A DNA stretch of 64,000 nt from UBA987 sp002292105 (GTDB lineage Bacteria > Bacteroidota > Bacteroidia > NS11-12g > UBA9320), in assembly GCA_943846675.1 (NCBI GenBank), contig OX044357.1, positions 2,976,001-3,040,000 of the forward strand, written 5' to 3'. Of this stretch, positions 9,399 through 17,155 are shown piece by piece. The position numbers were made by a program, and so were the translations under genes. The number at the start of each line of letters is the position of its first letter. Within the stretch, counting starts at the first letter, position 1. The notes under the pieces were generated by a model. That model made no database searches, had not been told where the DNA came from, and saw only the letters and a list, made by a program, of their open reading frames with translations.

Positions 9399-9761
9399 TT
9401 ATTCTAGACCACGCAAGCTTTTTTTGAGTACTCTGATTTCAAGAGCTTGCTCTGCTACAACGAGTTTAAGGTTCTGTGATTCATCCTTGAGGTCTTTAAC
9501 TTCTCCGGTATTGGCATTACGCTCTGTGTCTCCATTTAAACGCTTTTTACCCGCTTCAATAAAGTCCTTGCTCCAACGATAATAAAGTGCTGGTGCTATG
9601 CCTTCTTTACGACAGATTTCTGAAATAGATTCTTCTCCTTTTAATCCTTCAAGGACGATTCTGATTTTTTCTTCAGAGTTGAACTTTCTTCTGGTTTGTC
9701 TTCTGATGTCTTTTACAACTGATTCGGCTGTTCTTTTTCTTGGTCTTCCTACTTTTCCCAT
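9399..9761 (-). CDS. IS3-family transposase OrfA
   Basis: 120 residues. Residues ~25-70 form a transposase_8 helix-turn-helix (RRKFNSEEKIRIVLEGL, ISEICRKEGI, LYYRWSKDF). A C-terminal coiled coil (LKDESQNLKLVVAEQALEIRVLKK) suits leucine-zipper dimerisation. It provides DNA binding for the element and the N-terminus of the predicted OrfAB fusion. Confidence 0.9.
   Translation of the reverse strand: MGKVGRPRKRTAESVVKDIRRQTRRKFNSEEKIRIVLEGLKGEESISEICRKEGIAPALYYRWSKDFIEAGKKRLNGDTERNANTGEVKDLKDESQNLKLVVAEQALEIRVLKKSLRGLE
9418..9425 (-). promoter_or_regulatory. Programmed -1 frameshift site (A7G)
   Basis: On the minus strand an A7G run sits just before the end of orfA (codons CTC AAA AAA AGC). Slipping back one base continues as AAG CTT GCG TGG and leads without a stop into orfB. 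This is the usual control of IS3 transposase production. Confidence 0.8.
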
Positions 9762-9844
9762 TATTATTTACTTTTTAAGATTTGATAAAGCCTTGAAAGA
9801 CGTCTTTCAAGATAATAAACTGTTACTTAACTTTATCTCTTAAG

Positions 9845-9856
9845 TGGTAAACATTA
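9845..9856 (+). repeat. IS3 terminal inverted repeat (orfA-side end)
   Basis: TGGTAAACATTA, the exact reverse complement of 8377-8388. Transcription of orfA starts inward of this end. Confidence 0.85.
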
Positions 9857-9890
9857 GGCTGACATTTTACAAAGGGTTATCACCCTTCTC

Positions 9891-10300
9891 TTCTTCCATT
9901 AGGCTTATCAGCCTATAACCGATTTTCATTTTTGAGACCAAAAACGAAACAAAAAGTCTTACCAAAAATATGCTCCCTAACACACCGGCCAGCGCGTCCC
10001 CCGCATTTTTGGTGAGCCGTGGCGCCTTAAATCATGCACGATTGAAAATGACCTTTGAAGTTTTCTGTAGAAATCGAGGAAGGCTTTTGTGTGTTGGCCC
10101 TGCGCTAAGCAGACAGGAAAGCGCAGCGGCTTTGGCTGAGGGGAAGAAAAGCCTTTCGTAGAGTTCAAAGAAAACTTCTCAAGTCTTGATTTTTTTGTTT
10201 CGTTTTTTTATCAAGAAAAAAATGAAAGCCGGGTTGTAGGGGTGGCAACCCCTAAGAGAGCAACAAATGAAATCCAGGGCTACAGGAATGTAAACCCCTA
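9891..10300 (+). repeat. Long non-coding repeat, copy A (inverted relative to copy B)
   Basis: No convincing gene is present in 9857-10401. Positions 9891-10030 and 10190-10260 match the reverse complement of copy B (15777-16207) nearly base for base, while the middle (about 10030-10190) is unrelated between copies. The ends of the unit are imperfect inverted repeats of each other (TTTCATTTTT...AAACGAAACAA on one side, its mirror near 10195-10235). A GC hairpin AGGGGTGGCAACCCCT lies near 10240-10256. The short frames inside are not conserved between copies. The character is that of a non-autonomous mobile or structured-RNA repeat. Confidence 0.75.
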
Positions 10301-10370
10301 ATTACCAGCCGCATACATTTGATCTATTAAATCAACCAAGACTTTAGAAAATAAAACAAGAACAAAAATT

Positions 10371-10378
10371 TAATTTTG
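10371..10378 (+). promoter_or_regulatory. Bacteroidota -7 box (TAATTTTG) before the acetaldehyde dehydrogenase gene
   Basis: TAATTTTG matches TAnnTTTG and gives an expected leader of about 15-18 nt to the ATG at 10402. The dehydrogenase gene therefore appears to have its own promoter despite being separated from its pathway partners. Confidence 0.55.
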
Positions 10379-10401
10379 CCGCAAGCCTTCAATAGATAGC
10401 T

Positions 10402-11334
10402 ATGAAAGTAAAAACCGCCATAATAGGATCAGGAAACATTGGTACGGACTTGATGATAAAAATTATGCGAACGTCCAATGTGTTGGAAATGAGCGTTATG
10501 GTGGGTATTGATCCTGACTCTGATGGACTAGCGCGGGCAAAACGAATGGGAAGTGCGGTAACCCATGAGGGGATTGATGGGCTGCTAAAGATGCCTGAAT
10601 GGAACGACATTAAAATCATATTTGATGCTACGTCTGCAAAAGCACACCATTATAATTTTGATAAAATCAAAGCATTCCCAGATAAAAAAGTAGTGGATTT
10701 AACTCCAGCCGCTATTGGACCATATGTTATTCCAGCCGTAAGCTTTGATACTGGTTTCAACTTCAACGTAAACTTAGATTTATCGAATGTCAACATGGTT
10801 ACCTGTGGGGGACAAGCAACAATACCTATGGTTGCTGCAGTGAGCAGAGTAGCGAAAGTGCATTACGGGGAAATTGTTGCATCAATTGCAAGTAAGTCTG
10901 CCGGCCCTGGTACCAGAGCCAATATCGACGAGTTTACCGAAACAACTTCTGAAGCCATTGAGAAAGTTGGAGGCGCGACAAAGGGTAAAGCCATTATTAT
11001 TTTAAATCCAGCAGAACCACCTTTGGTAATGCGTGACACCGTCTTCACGTTGAGTGAAATAGCGGATCAAGAAAAAATCCGAGAAAGTATTCATAACATG
11101 GTTGCTGAAGTGCAACAATATGTACCTGGTTACTCTTTACATCAAGAAGTGCAGTTTGAAGAGATTCCTGCCGACAAGCCTGTTTTTATTGAAGGTGTTG
11201 GGCATGTGTCAGGATTAAAAACTTCCGTGTTGCTACAAGTTGTTGGCGCAGGACATTATTTGCCTGAGTATGCTGGAAATCTTGATATCATGACAAGCGC
11301 TGCCATGGCTACTGGAGAGCAAATGGTAGGGTAG
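10402..11334 (+). CDS. mhpF: Acetaldehyde dehydrogenase, acylating (MhpF/DmpF type)
   Basis: Oxidises acetaldehyde to acetyl-CoA with NAD and CoA, the last step of aromatic meta-cleavage pathways. The 310 residues match MhpF/DmpF. The Rossmann motif is GSGNIG at residues 9-14 and the catalytic cysteine is C135 in VTCGGQATIP. The usual partner, 4-hydroxy-2-oxovalerate aldolase (mhpE), is not in the window. The preceding pathway enzyme, the hydratase, lies 5 kb away on the other strand at 16250-17029. The 6-kb segment holding this gene is flanked by inverted repeats, so it may have been separated by an inversion. Confidence 0.92.
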   Translation: MKVKTAIIGSGNIGTDLMIKIMRTSNVLEMSVMVGIDPDSDGLARAKRMGSAVTHEGIDGLLKMPEWNDIKIIFDATSAKAHHYNFDKIKAFPDKKVVDLTPAAIGPYVIPAVSFDTGFNFNVNLDLSNVNMVTCGGQATIPMVAAVSRVAKVHYGEIVASIASKSAGPGTRANIDEFTETTSEAIEKVGGATKGKAIIILNPAEPPLVMRDTVFTLSEIADQEKIRESIHNMVAEVQQYVPGYSLHQEVQFEEIPADKPVFIEGVGHVSGLKTSVLLQVVGAGHYLPEYAGNLDIMTSAAMATGEQMVG

Positions 11335-11369
11335 TGAAATGTAGAATTGTCGAGCGATACTTTTGGTTT

Positions 11370-14333
11370 CTAACTCATCACTAATTTTTGATACGGTAGT
11401 TTTTCCATTTTTTCGACTTCGATAGAATGATGTCCATTGTCTGAGGAGATTTTCCCAAACAATTCATAAATTCCTTTCCCGGTGATTTTATACTGTCGAA
11501 ATGAAGGAGGGAAATGCACGGAATCGTAAAACTTACCTTTCATATCCATAAAGGTCCCAAACATCATCTGTTGTGGATAGCGTCCTCGAGTTGTTGTTCG
11601 TTTACGGTGCACCAAATACCCTAATATCCGGACATTTTTACCAACTAAGTCCGGAAAGTCATCTGAAAAAATGCTATTGTCGGTCACACCAGGTTCCAGT
11701 AATTCAAATGGTGAACACAAAGGAAAGCCAAGCTGTTCAATCTCATCATAGGCATCTTCAAAAGCCATCGGTTCTAGACTAGGTACATCCACATTCTTAA
11801 TGTTTCCATGACCGAATAAAGATTTGGTGTTTGAAACAGCTTTTTTATCCGTTCCAAGCATAAAATGTGCTTTCCACAGCAGCGACGACTTGGTTTTGCC
11901 AGTGAACCGAAAGGCGTTGGTCCGAATTAAAATAATGAGCATTTCAAGACTTACAAGTACGCGGTCTACAAAATTTTCAATGCTGTCGAATAGGCCATGC
12001 GCTCTCCGTTCTTTAATTAAATGTGTTATGGTATGAGCTTCCAAACTTTTGACGTGTTGGAATCCGATAATTATTTCTTTACCTCTTATAATCGTCTGTA
12101 TTTCAGCGGTATTGACACAGGGAGAACTTACATGAGCTCCATTTAGCCTCGCCTCTTGTAAATAATGTTCTGTGCTGTAAAATCCACCAAAATTATTGAC
12201 GGTCGCGACCATATATTCTAATGGATAATACGCTTTTAAAAACAGGCTTTGGTAGCTCTCCACAGCATAACTGGCGGAATGGCCTTTCGCAAAAGCATAG
12301 TTGGCAAAGCTTTCAATTTGCCTCCAAATTTCTTTTGTCAGTGTTGCCGGATAACCCTTGTTGGCGCAGTTACTAAAAAACTTGTCTTTTACCTCTACAA
12401 ATTCCACACGTTCACGAAACTTCCAACTCATGCCTCGGCGCAACAAATCAGATTCCTCTAACGTCAATCCAGCAAAATAATGGGCCACCTTAAGCACATC
12501 TTCTTGATACACCATGACACCGTAGGTCTCGTTCAATATTTCACCCAGAACAGGATGTGTGGCACCACGTGCAGAGGGAGTTCGATGTCGTTTGATATAT
12601 TCTTGCATCATTCCACTTTGCGATACGCCAGGTCGAATGATTGAGCTCGCAGCAACCAGGCCTTTATAATCATCAACTTCCAGTTTTTTCATGAGGCCAC
12701 GCATGGCAGGGCTTTCAACATAAAAGCAGCCGATGGAATCGCCTTTTCGTAATAATGTTTTGACTTTTTCATCTTTTTTGAAACGGTCTATGTCATCAAT
12801 GTCAAACTCAGGAGCCTCTGGCTGATTGGTTTTAATGATTTGCAAGGTGTCTTTTATCTTACCTAAACCACGCTGACCAAGAATATCATATTTGTGAATG
12901 CCCACATCTTCAGCAATATGCATATCGAAATGAGCTGTAGGAAATCCTTTTGGCGGAAAGCTTGTCGCTCCAAAATAATGGATTGGTTTTTCGGTGATGA
13001 TGATGCCACTAGAATGTATGCTTAAATGACTGGGTAGACCATGAATGAAACGACTATATAAAACGGTCAGTCGCGTAATTTCATCTAACTGACTTGGATC
13101 ATCGGTGTGTTGTAATTTCTTGATTTCATCGGCGGGTAAGCCTAGTACTTTTCCGATTTCGCGGATGACCGATTTTTGCTGAAACGTAATGTACGAACCC
13201 AATAATGCCGTATTCGGATAGGTGTCAAAAATGAACTGTGTAACGTCGTTCCGATCGCGCCATGAAAAATCGATGTCAAAGTCAGGTGGCGATTTTCGAT
13301 TAGGGTTAATAAATCGCTCAAAGTATAAATCAAGTTCAATTGGGTTTACATTGGTAATGCGCAGGAGATAAGCAACTAAACTATTCGAACCGCTTCCTCT
13401 TCCTACATAAAAATAGCCTTTACTGCGTGCATAGTTTACAATGGTTTGGTTTATTAAAAAGTAGGGCACAAATCCGCATTGATTAATCACCCTTAATTCC
13501 ATTTCTAATCGTTCAGAAATTTCTGGGGTAATTCGATTGTTGAATCGGTATGCCAATCCTTCGTTGGCCATGGCTTTAAGCATCTCAAAATCGGATGGTG
13601 CACTGCCTGTAAAGCTCTCTTTGTTCTGGGTCTTGCCTTTTAGATTAAAGTCGAAATGGACTTCACATTGCGCGAGTAGGTTGTTGGCGTTTGCAATAAG
13701 GTGCGGGTATAGGTGATACGCCTCATTTATTTGTTCTACTGGTTGAAATGTGTTTTCGATTTGCCCTTGCTCGGACGTTTGTAATTGACTCAGAAGGATG
13801 TTTTTGTCAATGGCGCGAAGCAGTCGATGTGTGTTATAGTCACGCTTCGTGCGAAATGTGACAGGTTGTAAAGCCACGCATTTGGAATCTGAATATTTTG
13901 CTTTGTTTTGGAGTGCCCACGTGCGTTTGTCGGACGGAGTTATTCCGACATACTCATTGAACCTAAGTTTTCGCGTTGGTGTATTGAAAAGGGGATAGAT
14001 GATAAACGCATCGTCAATTTCTGGAGCCTCATCAGGCACGTCAATTTTTAGGGCTTGAAGCTGGGATAAATAGTCATTGATCTTTTGAAACCCGTAATTG
14101 GTTTTGGCCAGTGCAATAAACTTTTGTTCGGCGCTGTTACGAAAATCAACACCAAGAACGGTTTGAATACCTCGGTTTTGGGCTTCCATAGCATAATACA
14201 AGCTGCCTGATGTGCTGTTGATATCGGTGAGTGCAAGTCGTTTTACCTCATGCTTTTCGGCCTCATCCAGCAGTTCTTTCGGCGACATGGTGCCGTATTT
14301 GTAGCTGTAATATGAGTGGCAGTTGAGGTACAT
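11370..14333 (-). CDS. DNA polymerase III alpha subunit, DnaE2/ImuC-like
   Basis: 987 residues, much shorter than a replicative Bacteroidota DnaE and in the range of error-prone DnaE2. The order is a PHP domain with HSYYSYKYG at the N-terminus, the C-family polymerase core with PDFDIDF near residue 350, a helix-hairpin-helix region, and an OB-fold near the C-terminus. It lies 93 bp downstream of a Y-family polymerase on the same strand. That pairing suggests a damage-tolerance cassette, although no ImuA-like gene is seen. Use as a second alpha subunit is established for the family; its role here is inferred. Confidence 0.85.
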   Translation of the reverse strand: MYLNCHSYYSYKYGTMSPKELLDEAEKHEVKRLALTDINSTSGSLYYAMEAQNRGIQTVLGVDFRNSAEQKFIALAKTNYGFQKINDYLSQLQALKIDVPDEAPEIDDAFIIYPLFNTPTRKLRFNEYVGITPSDKRTWALQNKAKYSDSKCVALQPVTFRTKRDYNTHRLLRAIDKNILLSQLQTSEQGQIENTFQPVEQINEAYHLYPHLIANANNLLAQCEVHFDFNLKGKTQNKESFTGSAPSDFEMLKAMANEGLAYRFNNRITPEISERLEMELRVINQCGFVPYFLINQTIVNYARSKGYFYVGRGSGSNSLVAYLLRITNVNPIELDLYFERFINPNRKSPPDFDIDFSWRDRNDVTQFIFDTYPNTALLGSYITFQQKSVIREIGKVLGLPADEIKKLQHTDDPSQLDEITRLTVLYSRFIHGLPSHLSIHSSGIIITEKPIHYFGATSFPPKGFPTAHFDMHIAEDVGIHKYDILGQRGLGKIKDTLQIIKTNQPEAPEFDIDDIDRFKKDEKVKTLLRKGDSIGCFYVESPAMRGLMKKLEVDDYKGLVAASSIIRPGVSQSGMMQEYIKRHRTPSARGATHPVLGEILNETYGVMVYQEDVLKVAHYFAGLTLEESDLLRRGMSWKFRERVEFVEVKDKFFSNCANKGYPATLTKEIWRQIESFANYAFAKGHSASYAVESYQSLFLKAYYPLEYMVATVNNFGGFYSTEHYLQEARLNGAHVSSPCVNTAEIQTIIRGKEIIIGFQHVKSLEAHTITHLIKERRAHGLFDSIENFVDRVLVSLEMLIILIRTNAFRFTGKTKSSLLWKAHFMLGTDKKAVSNTKSLFGHGNIKNVDVPSLEPMAFEDAYDEIEQLGFPLCSPFELLEPGVTDNSIFSDDFPDLVGKNVRILGYLVHRKRTTTRGRYPQQMMFGTFMDMKGKFYDSVHFPPSFRQYKITGKGIYELFGKISSDNGHHSIEVEKMEKLPYQKLVMS

Positions 14334-14374
14334 GTAAAGTTGAAGTCCAAGTTTAAATGGTTTTATGTATCACT

Positions 14375-14422
14375 ATTCAATCCTTCTATTATTCAATCAT
14401 TCAATCCTTCTATTATTCAGAC
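14375..14422 (+). repeat. 24-bp tandem duplication between the polymerase genes
   Basis: Two copies of a 24-bp unit (14375-14398 and 14399-14422) starting ATTCAATCCTTCTATTATTC; they differ only in the last few bases. It lies in the 93-bp gap between the dinB stop and the dnaE start. No coding or terminator role is visible. Confidence 0.8.
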
Positions 14423-14426
14423 ATTG

Positions 14427-15644
14427 CTAAGCATTCCGATGCGCGGGTACTACATTGGGTTCGCCGTTAAAAGGGTTTCCGCGTCCGAGGCCTTTGATTT
14501 GGACGGCTGCGCTTCTGCGAACGGAATTGGCGCCATATCGATTTTTAATATTGTCCATGGCTTGATATAATTTGAGCACCTTAGAGCTGTCGTTAAACAA
14601 ATCAATTTGGTGTCCACCGCCAGCCAAATCACTAAGTCGGACACCAATTAAGCGAACGCGAATTCGACGATTGTATAGGACATTAAAAATGTCTTTGGCA
14701 ATATCGATCAAGGTGTGATCACACGAAGTGTATGGAATCTTCTTTTGCTTGCTGTATGTCTGAAAATCAGCATACCGTATTTTGATACTGATACAGGAAG
14801 TTACCTTGTCGGCCCGACGCAATTCGTAAGCCAATTGCTCTACCATGGCCATCACCATCGATTGGAGTTTCAACACATCAATGGTGTCTTTTTCAAATGT
14901 ACGTTCGGTACTGATGGATTTCTTTTCGTGGAACGGGACTACTGGACTGTTGTCAATCGCATTGGCTTTATACCAAATGCTTTGTCCGTTTTTCCCAAAC
15001 GCTTTTTCCATTAACTCAAGTGGCATGTCTTGAACGGTTTTTATTTTCCGAACACCCATACGGTTAAGGAGGAAGCCAGTTTTGGCACCAATCATTGGGA
15101 TTTTCCCAATAGGCAGTGGCGCGAGAAATGGTTTCTCCAATCCAAAATCTATATTGATTTGATTGTTAGGTTTTGCCTCTCCTGTTGCAATCTTCGAAAC
15201 AGTTTTGTTCTTCGAAAGCCCAAATGAAATAGGCAAACCCGTTTCATTAATAATGCGTTGACGTAAATGACCAGCGAGTTTATAACAGCCAAAAAACTTG
15301 TCCATGCCTGTTAGGTCCAAGTAAAATTCATCAATACTCGATTTTTCTAAAATAGGCACTTCCTCTCGTAGAATTTCAGTAACGATTTTTGAGTACTTGC
15401 TGTAAACACCTGCTTCTCCGCGAATGACAATACCTTCCGGACATAACTCACGAGCCATCTTCATCGACATGCCCGAATGTACGCCAAATGTACGTGCCTC
15501 ATAACTGCATGAGGCCACTACGCCACGATCACCGGTTCCTCCCAGAAGAATAGGTTTGTTGTTGAGTTTACTGTCCATCAACCGTTCGACGGATACATAA
15601 AATGTATCCAAATCCATATGTGCTATGCTTCTAGTAGATGACAC
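14427..15644 (-). CDS. dinB: Y-family DNA polymerase (Pol IV/DinB)
   Basis: 405 residues. Catalytic acids are visible as D11 in HMDLDTFY and D105-E106 in SIDEFY, so the enzyme should be active, unlike the dead ImuB factor of classical DnaE2 mutasomes. Palm, fingers, thumb and little-finger regions appear complete. A sliding-clamp motif QIDLF lies at residues 346-350. It is followed by the DnaE2-like gene on the same strand. No LexA-type operator could be identified upstream. Confidence 0.93.
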   Translation of the reverse strand: MSSTRSIAHMDLDTFYVSVERLMDSKLNNKPILLGGTGDRGVVASCSYEARTFGVHSGMSMKMARELCPEGIVIRGEAGVYSKYSKIVTEILREEVPILEKSSIDEFYLDLTGMDKFFGCYKLAGHLRQRIINETGLPISFGLSKNKTVSKIATGEAKPNNQINIDFGLEKPFLAPLPIGKIPMIGAKTGFLLNRMGVRKIKTVQDMPLELMEKAFGKNGQSIWYKANAIDNSPVVPFHEKKSISTERTFEKDTIDVLKLQSMVMAMVEQLAYELRRADKVTSCISIKIRYADFQTYSKQKKIPYTSCDHTLIDIAKDIFNVLYNRRIRVRLIGVRLSDLAGGGHQIDLFNDSSKVLKLYQAMDNIKNRYGANSVRRSAAVQIKGLGRGNPFNGEPNVVPAHRNA

Positions 15645-16102
15645 GTTTTTTGCTATTTTTTAAAATTGGGGGAAGCAAGATAGGACATTTATTGTCAGAA
15701 AAAATGACTTCTGTGCTTTTTAAAAACATTTGTTGGTAATGTGTTTTTATGCACATTTTTTCTTGATAAATCATTGCTTAGGGCTTCCGTCCTATAACCC
15801 AGGATTCTATTTGTTAATTGTTTAGGGGTTGCCACCCCTATGGCCCGGCTTTCATTTTTTTCTTGATAAAAAAACGAAACAAGAAAAGCCTTAAAAATAA
15901 TAAGCCCTTCGTTTTGGTGCGCTCAACCCTCCACCTCATCTAGGCCACCAAAACCCGCCTTCGCACATCGCCGATTATTTTTGGCCACCCGCACTTCGTA
16001 TCGCTGTTATATTTACCTGACGCTGAACAAGAGCGTTGGCCCACCAAAAATGCGGAGGACGCGCAGGCCGGTGTGTTAGGGAGCATATTTTTGGTAAGAC
16101 TT

Positions 16103-16122
16103 TCCGCCGGTGGGCGGACACG
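16103..16122. repeat. Palindromic micro-insertion 1 in repeat copy B
   Basis: Twenty bases, TCCGCCGGTGGGCGGACACG, present in copy B and absent from the otherwise matching stretch of copy A. Its core is the TCCGCC-N4-GGCGGA palindrome. Confidence 0.7.
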
Positions 16123-16163
16123 TTTGTTTCGTTTTTGGTCTCAAAAATGAAAATCGGTTATAG

Positions 16164-16185
16164 AGCTTGTCCGACCACTGGCGGA
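16164..16185. repeat. Palindromic micro-insertion 2 in repeat copy B
   Basis: Twenty-two bases containing GTCCGACCACTGGCGGA replace a single base of copy A. It is an imperfect version of the same TCCGCC-N4-GGCGGA palindrome. Sequence on both sides matches copy A. Confidence 0.7.
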
Positions 16186-16249
16186 CTGATAAGCCTAATG
16201 GAAGAAAGGTCTAAGGTTGCTTAAACCCTAATCGAAGAAAGATAAAAAA

Positions 16250-17029
16250 TCAATTCGAAATCGACACACCAACCTCACCCAAGCCTTCAATAGATGCCGA
16301 AATTGAGTCCCCTGCTTCAATGCTAACCATTGGCCCTAACGCCCCAGAAAGCAATACTTCCCCTGCTTTTAAAGGTTGTCCGTTTTTAGACATGACTTGA
16401 GCAAGCCACAGGGCTGCGTTAAGCGGGTTATCCATGCACGCTGCACCTGTACCTTCAGATACTGTTACACCATTTTTAGTCATAACCATCTTGCAACCTG
16501 TTAAATCCAAATCCGTGAGGCGCACTTTTTTATCTCCTAAGACAAAGTGACTAGCAGAAGCATTGTCTGCAATTGTATCGGTAATTCGGATATCCCAATT
16601 CTGTACACGACTTCCTACGATTTCAATCGACGCAACCGCATAGTCTATTGCGTTTACCAAACTTTCCATTGATATGTCGCCATCTAGATCCTCTTTAATA
16701 ATAAAAGCAATCTCCGCTTCGGCTTTTGGTTGCATTAAATCACTCGTAGCTAGTGAACCGTTCATGCCCATTTTCATAGTATCAAACAACACGCCGTAAT
16801 CAGGTTGATCCACACCCAGTTGCTTTTGAACTGCAAACGAGGTCAGGCCAATTTTTTTGCCCACTACTTTTTCACCGGCGGCTTGCCGTTTCTTAATGTT
16901 GATTTCCTGTACGCCATATGCCGTGGCAATATCCGTTTCTCCAATCACTGTGCGAATTGGGTCACATGGTGTTTTATAAGCACTGGCATTGTATAATATT
17001 TCCGCGGCAATCTGCTGTTCTTGAGTCAT
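16250..17029 (-). CDS. 2-Oxopent-4-enoate hydratase / 4-oxalocrotonate decarboxylase family (MhpD/DmpE/DmpH)
   Basis: 259 residues of the FAH-related hydratase/decarboxylase family, with GKKIGLTS near residue 57, the metal-ligand motif KAEAEIAF, and a late GEVLLSGALG. Hydratases act on 2-hydroxypenta-2,4-dienoate and decarboxylases on 4-oxalocrotonate; sequence alone does not separate them safely. Both act just before the aldolase and the acylating acetaldehyde dehydrogenase at 10402. The gene is alone on its strand next to repeat copy B, as if split from an operon. Confidence 0.85.
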   Translation of the reverse strand: MTQEQQIAAEILYNASAYKTPCDPIRTVIGETDIATAYGVQEINIKKRQAAGEKVVGKKIGLTSFAVQKQLGVDQPDYGVLFDTMKMGMNGSLATSDLMQPKAEAEIAFIIKEDLDGDISMESLVNAIDYAVASIEIVGSRVQNWDIRITDTIADNASASHFVLGDKKVRLTDLDLTGCKMVMTKNGVTVSEGTGAACMDNPLNAALWLAQVMSKNGQPLKAGEVLLSGALGPMVSIEAGDSISASIEGLGEVGVSISN

Positions 17030-17140
17030 AACATGAATTGAAAGACAATATTACACTACCATTTTGGAAGACAAAAAGGTATTATAAAAAGAAATAATAA
17101 TCTGGTTGCATAGGAGTCAACTATTCATAACAATATATCC

Positions 17141-17148
17141 TAAATTTG
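17141..17148 (+). promoter_or_regulatory. Bacteroidota -7 box (TAAATTTG) before the PorV/PorQ-like gene
   Basis: TAAATTTG lies 7 nt upstream of the ATG at 17156, so the mRNA would be leaderless or have only one or two leader bases. Confidence 0.55.
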
Positions 17149-17155
17149 CAGCTGC

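Larger units (their letters stand above)
8377..9856 (-). mobile_element. IS3-family insertion sequence, about 1.48 kb
   Basis: The element is bounded by perfect 12-bp inverted repeats (TAATGTTTACCA) and holds two minus-strand frames, orfA and orfB, in the relation usual for IS3 with a -1 slippery site between them. Both frames look intact. No target-site duplication is seen: flanking triplets are AAC on the left and GGC on the right. The IS cuts the secreted-protein gene at 7961 and lies 35 bp from a long non-coding repeat. Confidence 0.9.
15777..16207 (-). repeat. Long non-coding repeat, copy B
   Basis: The reverse complement matches copy A (9891-10300) over both ends, with a different core (about 15895-16050). 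No gene is supported in 15645-16249; the part before 15777 is AT-rich upstream DNA of dinB. The core has its own palindromic pieces (TTTTGGTGG/CCACCAAAA). Relative to copy A it carries two extra palindromic insertions, at 16103-16122 and 16164-16185. Confidence 0.75.

Noticed and set aside
9970..10168. Two overlapping 63-residue frames inside repeat copy A
   Set aside because: They run into the variable core and are not kept in copy B.
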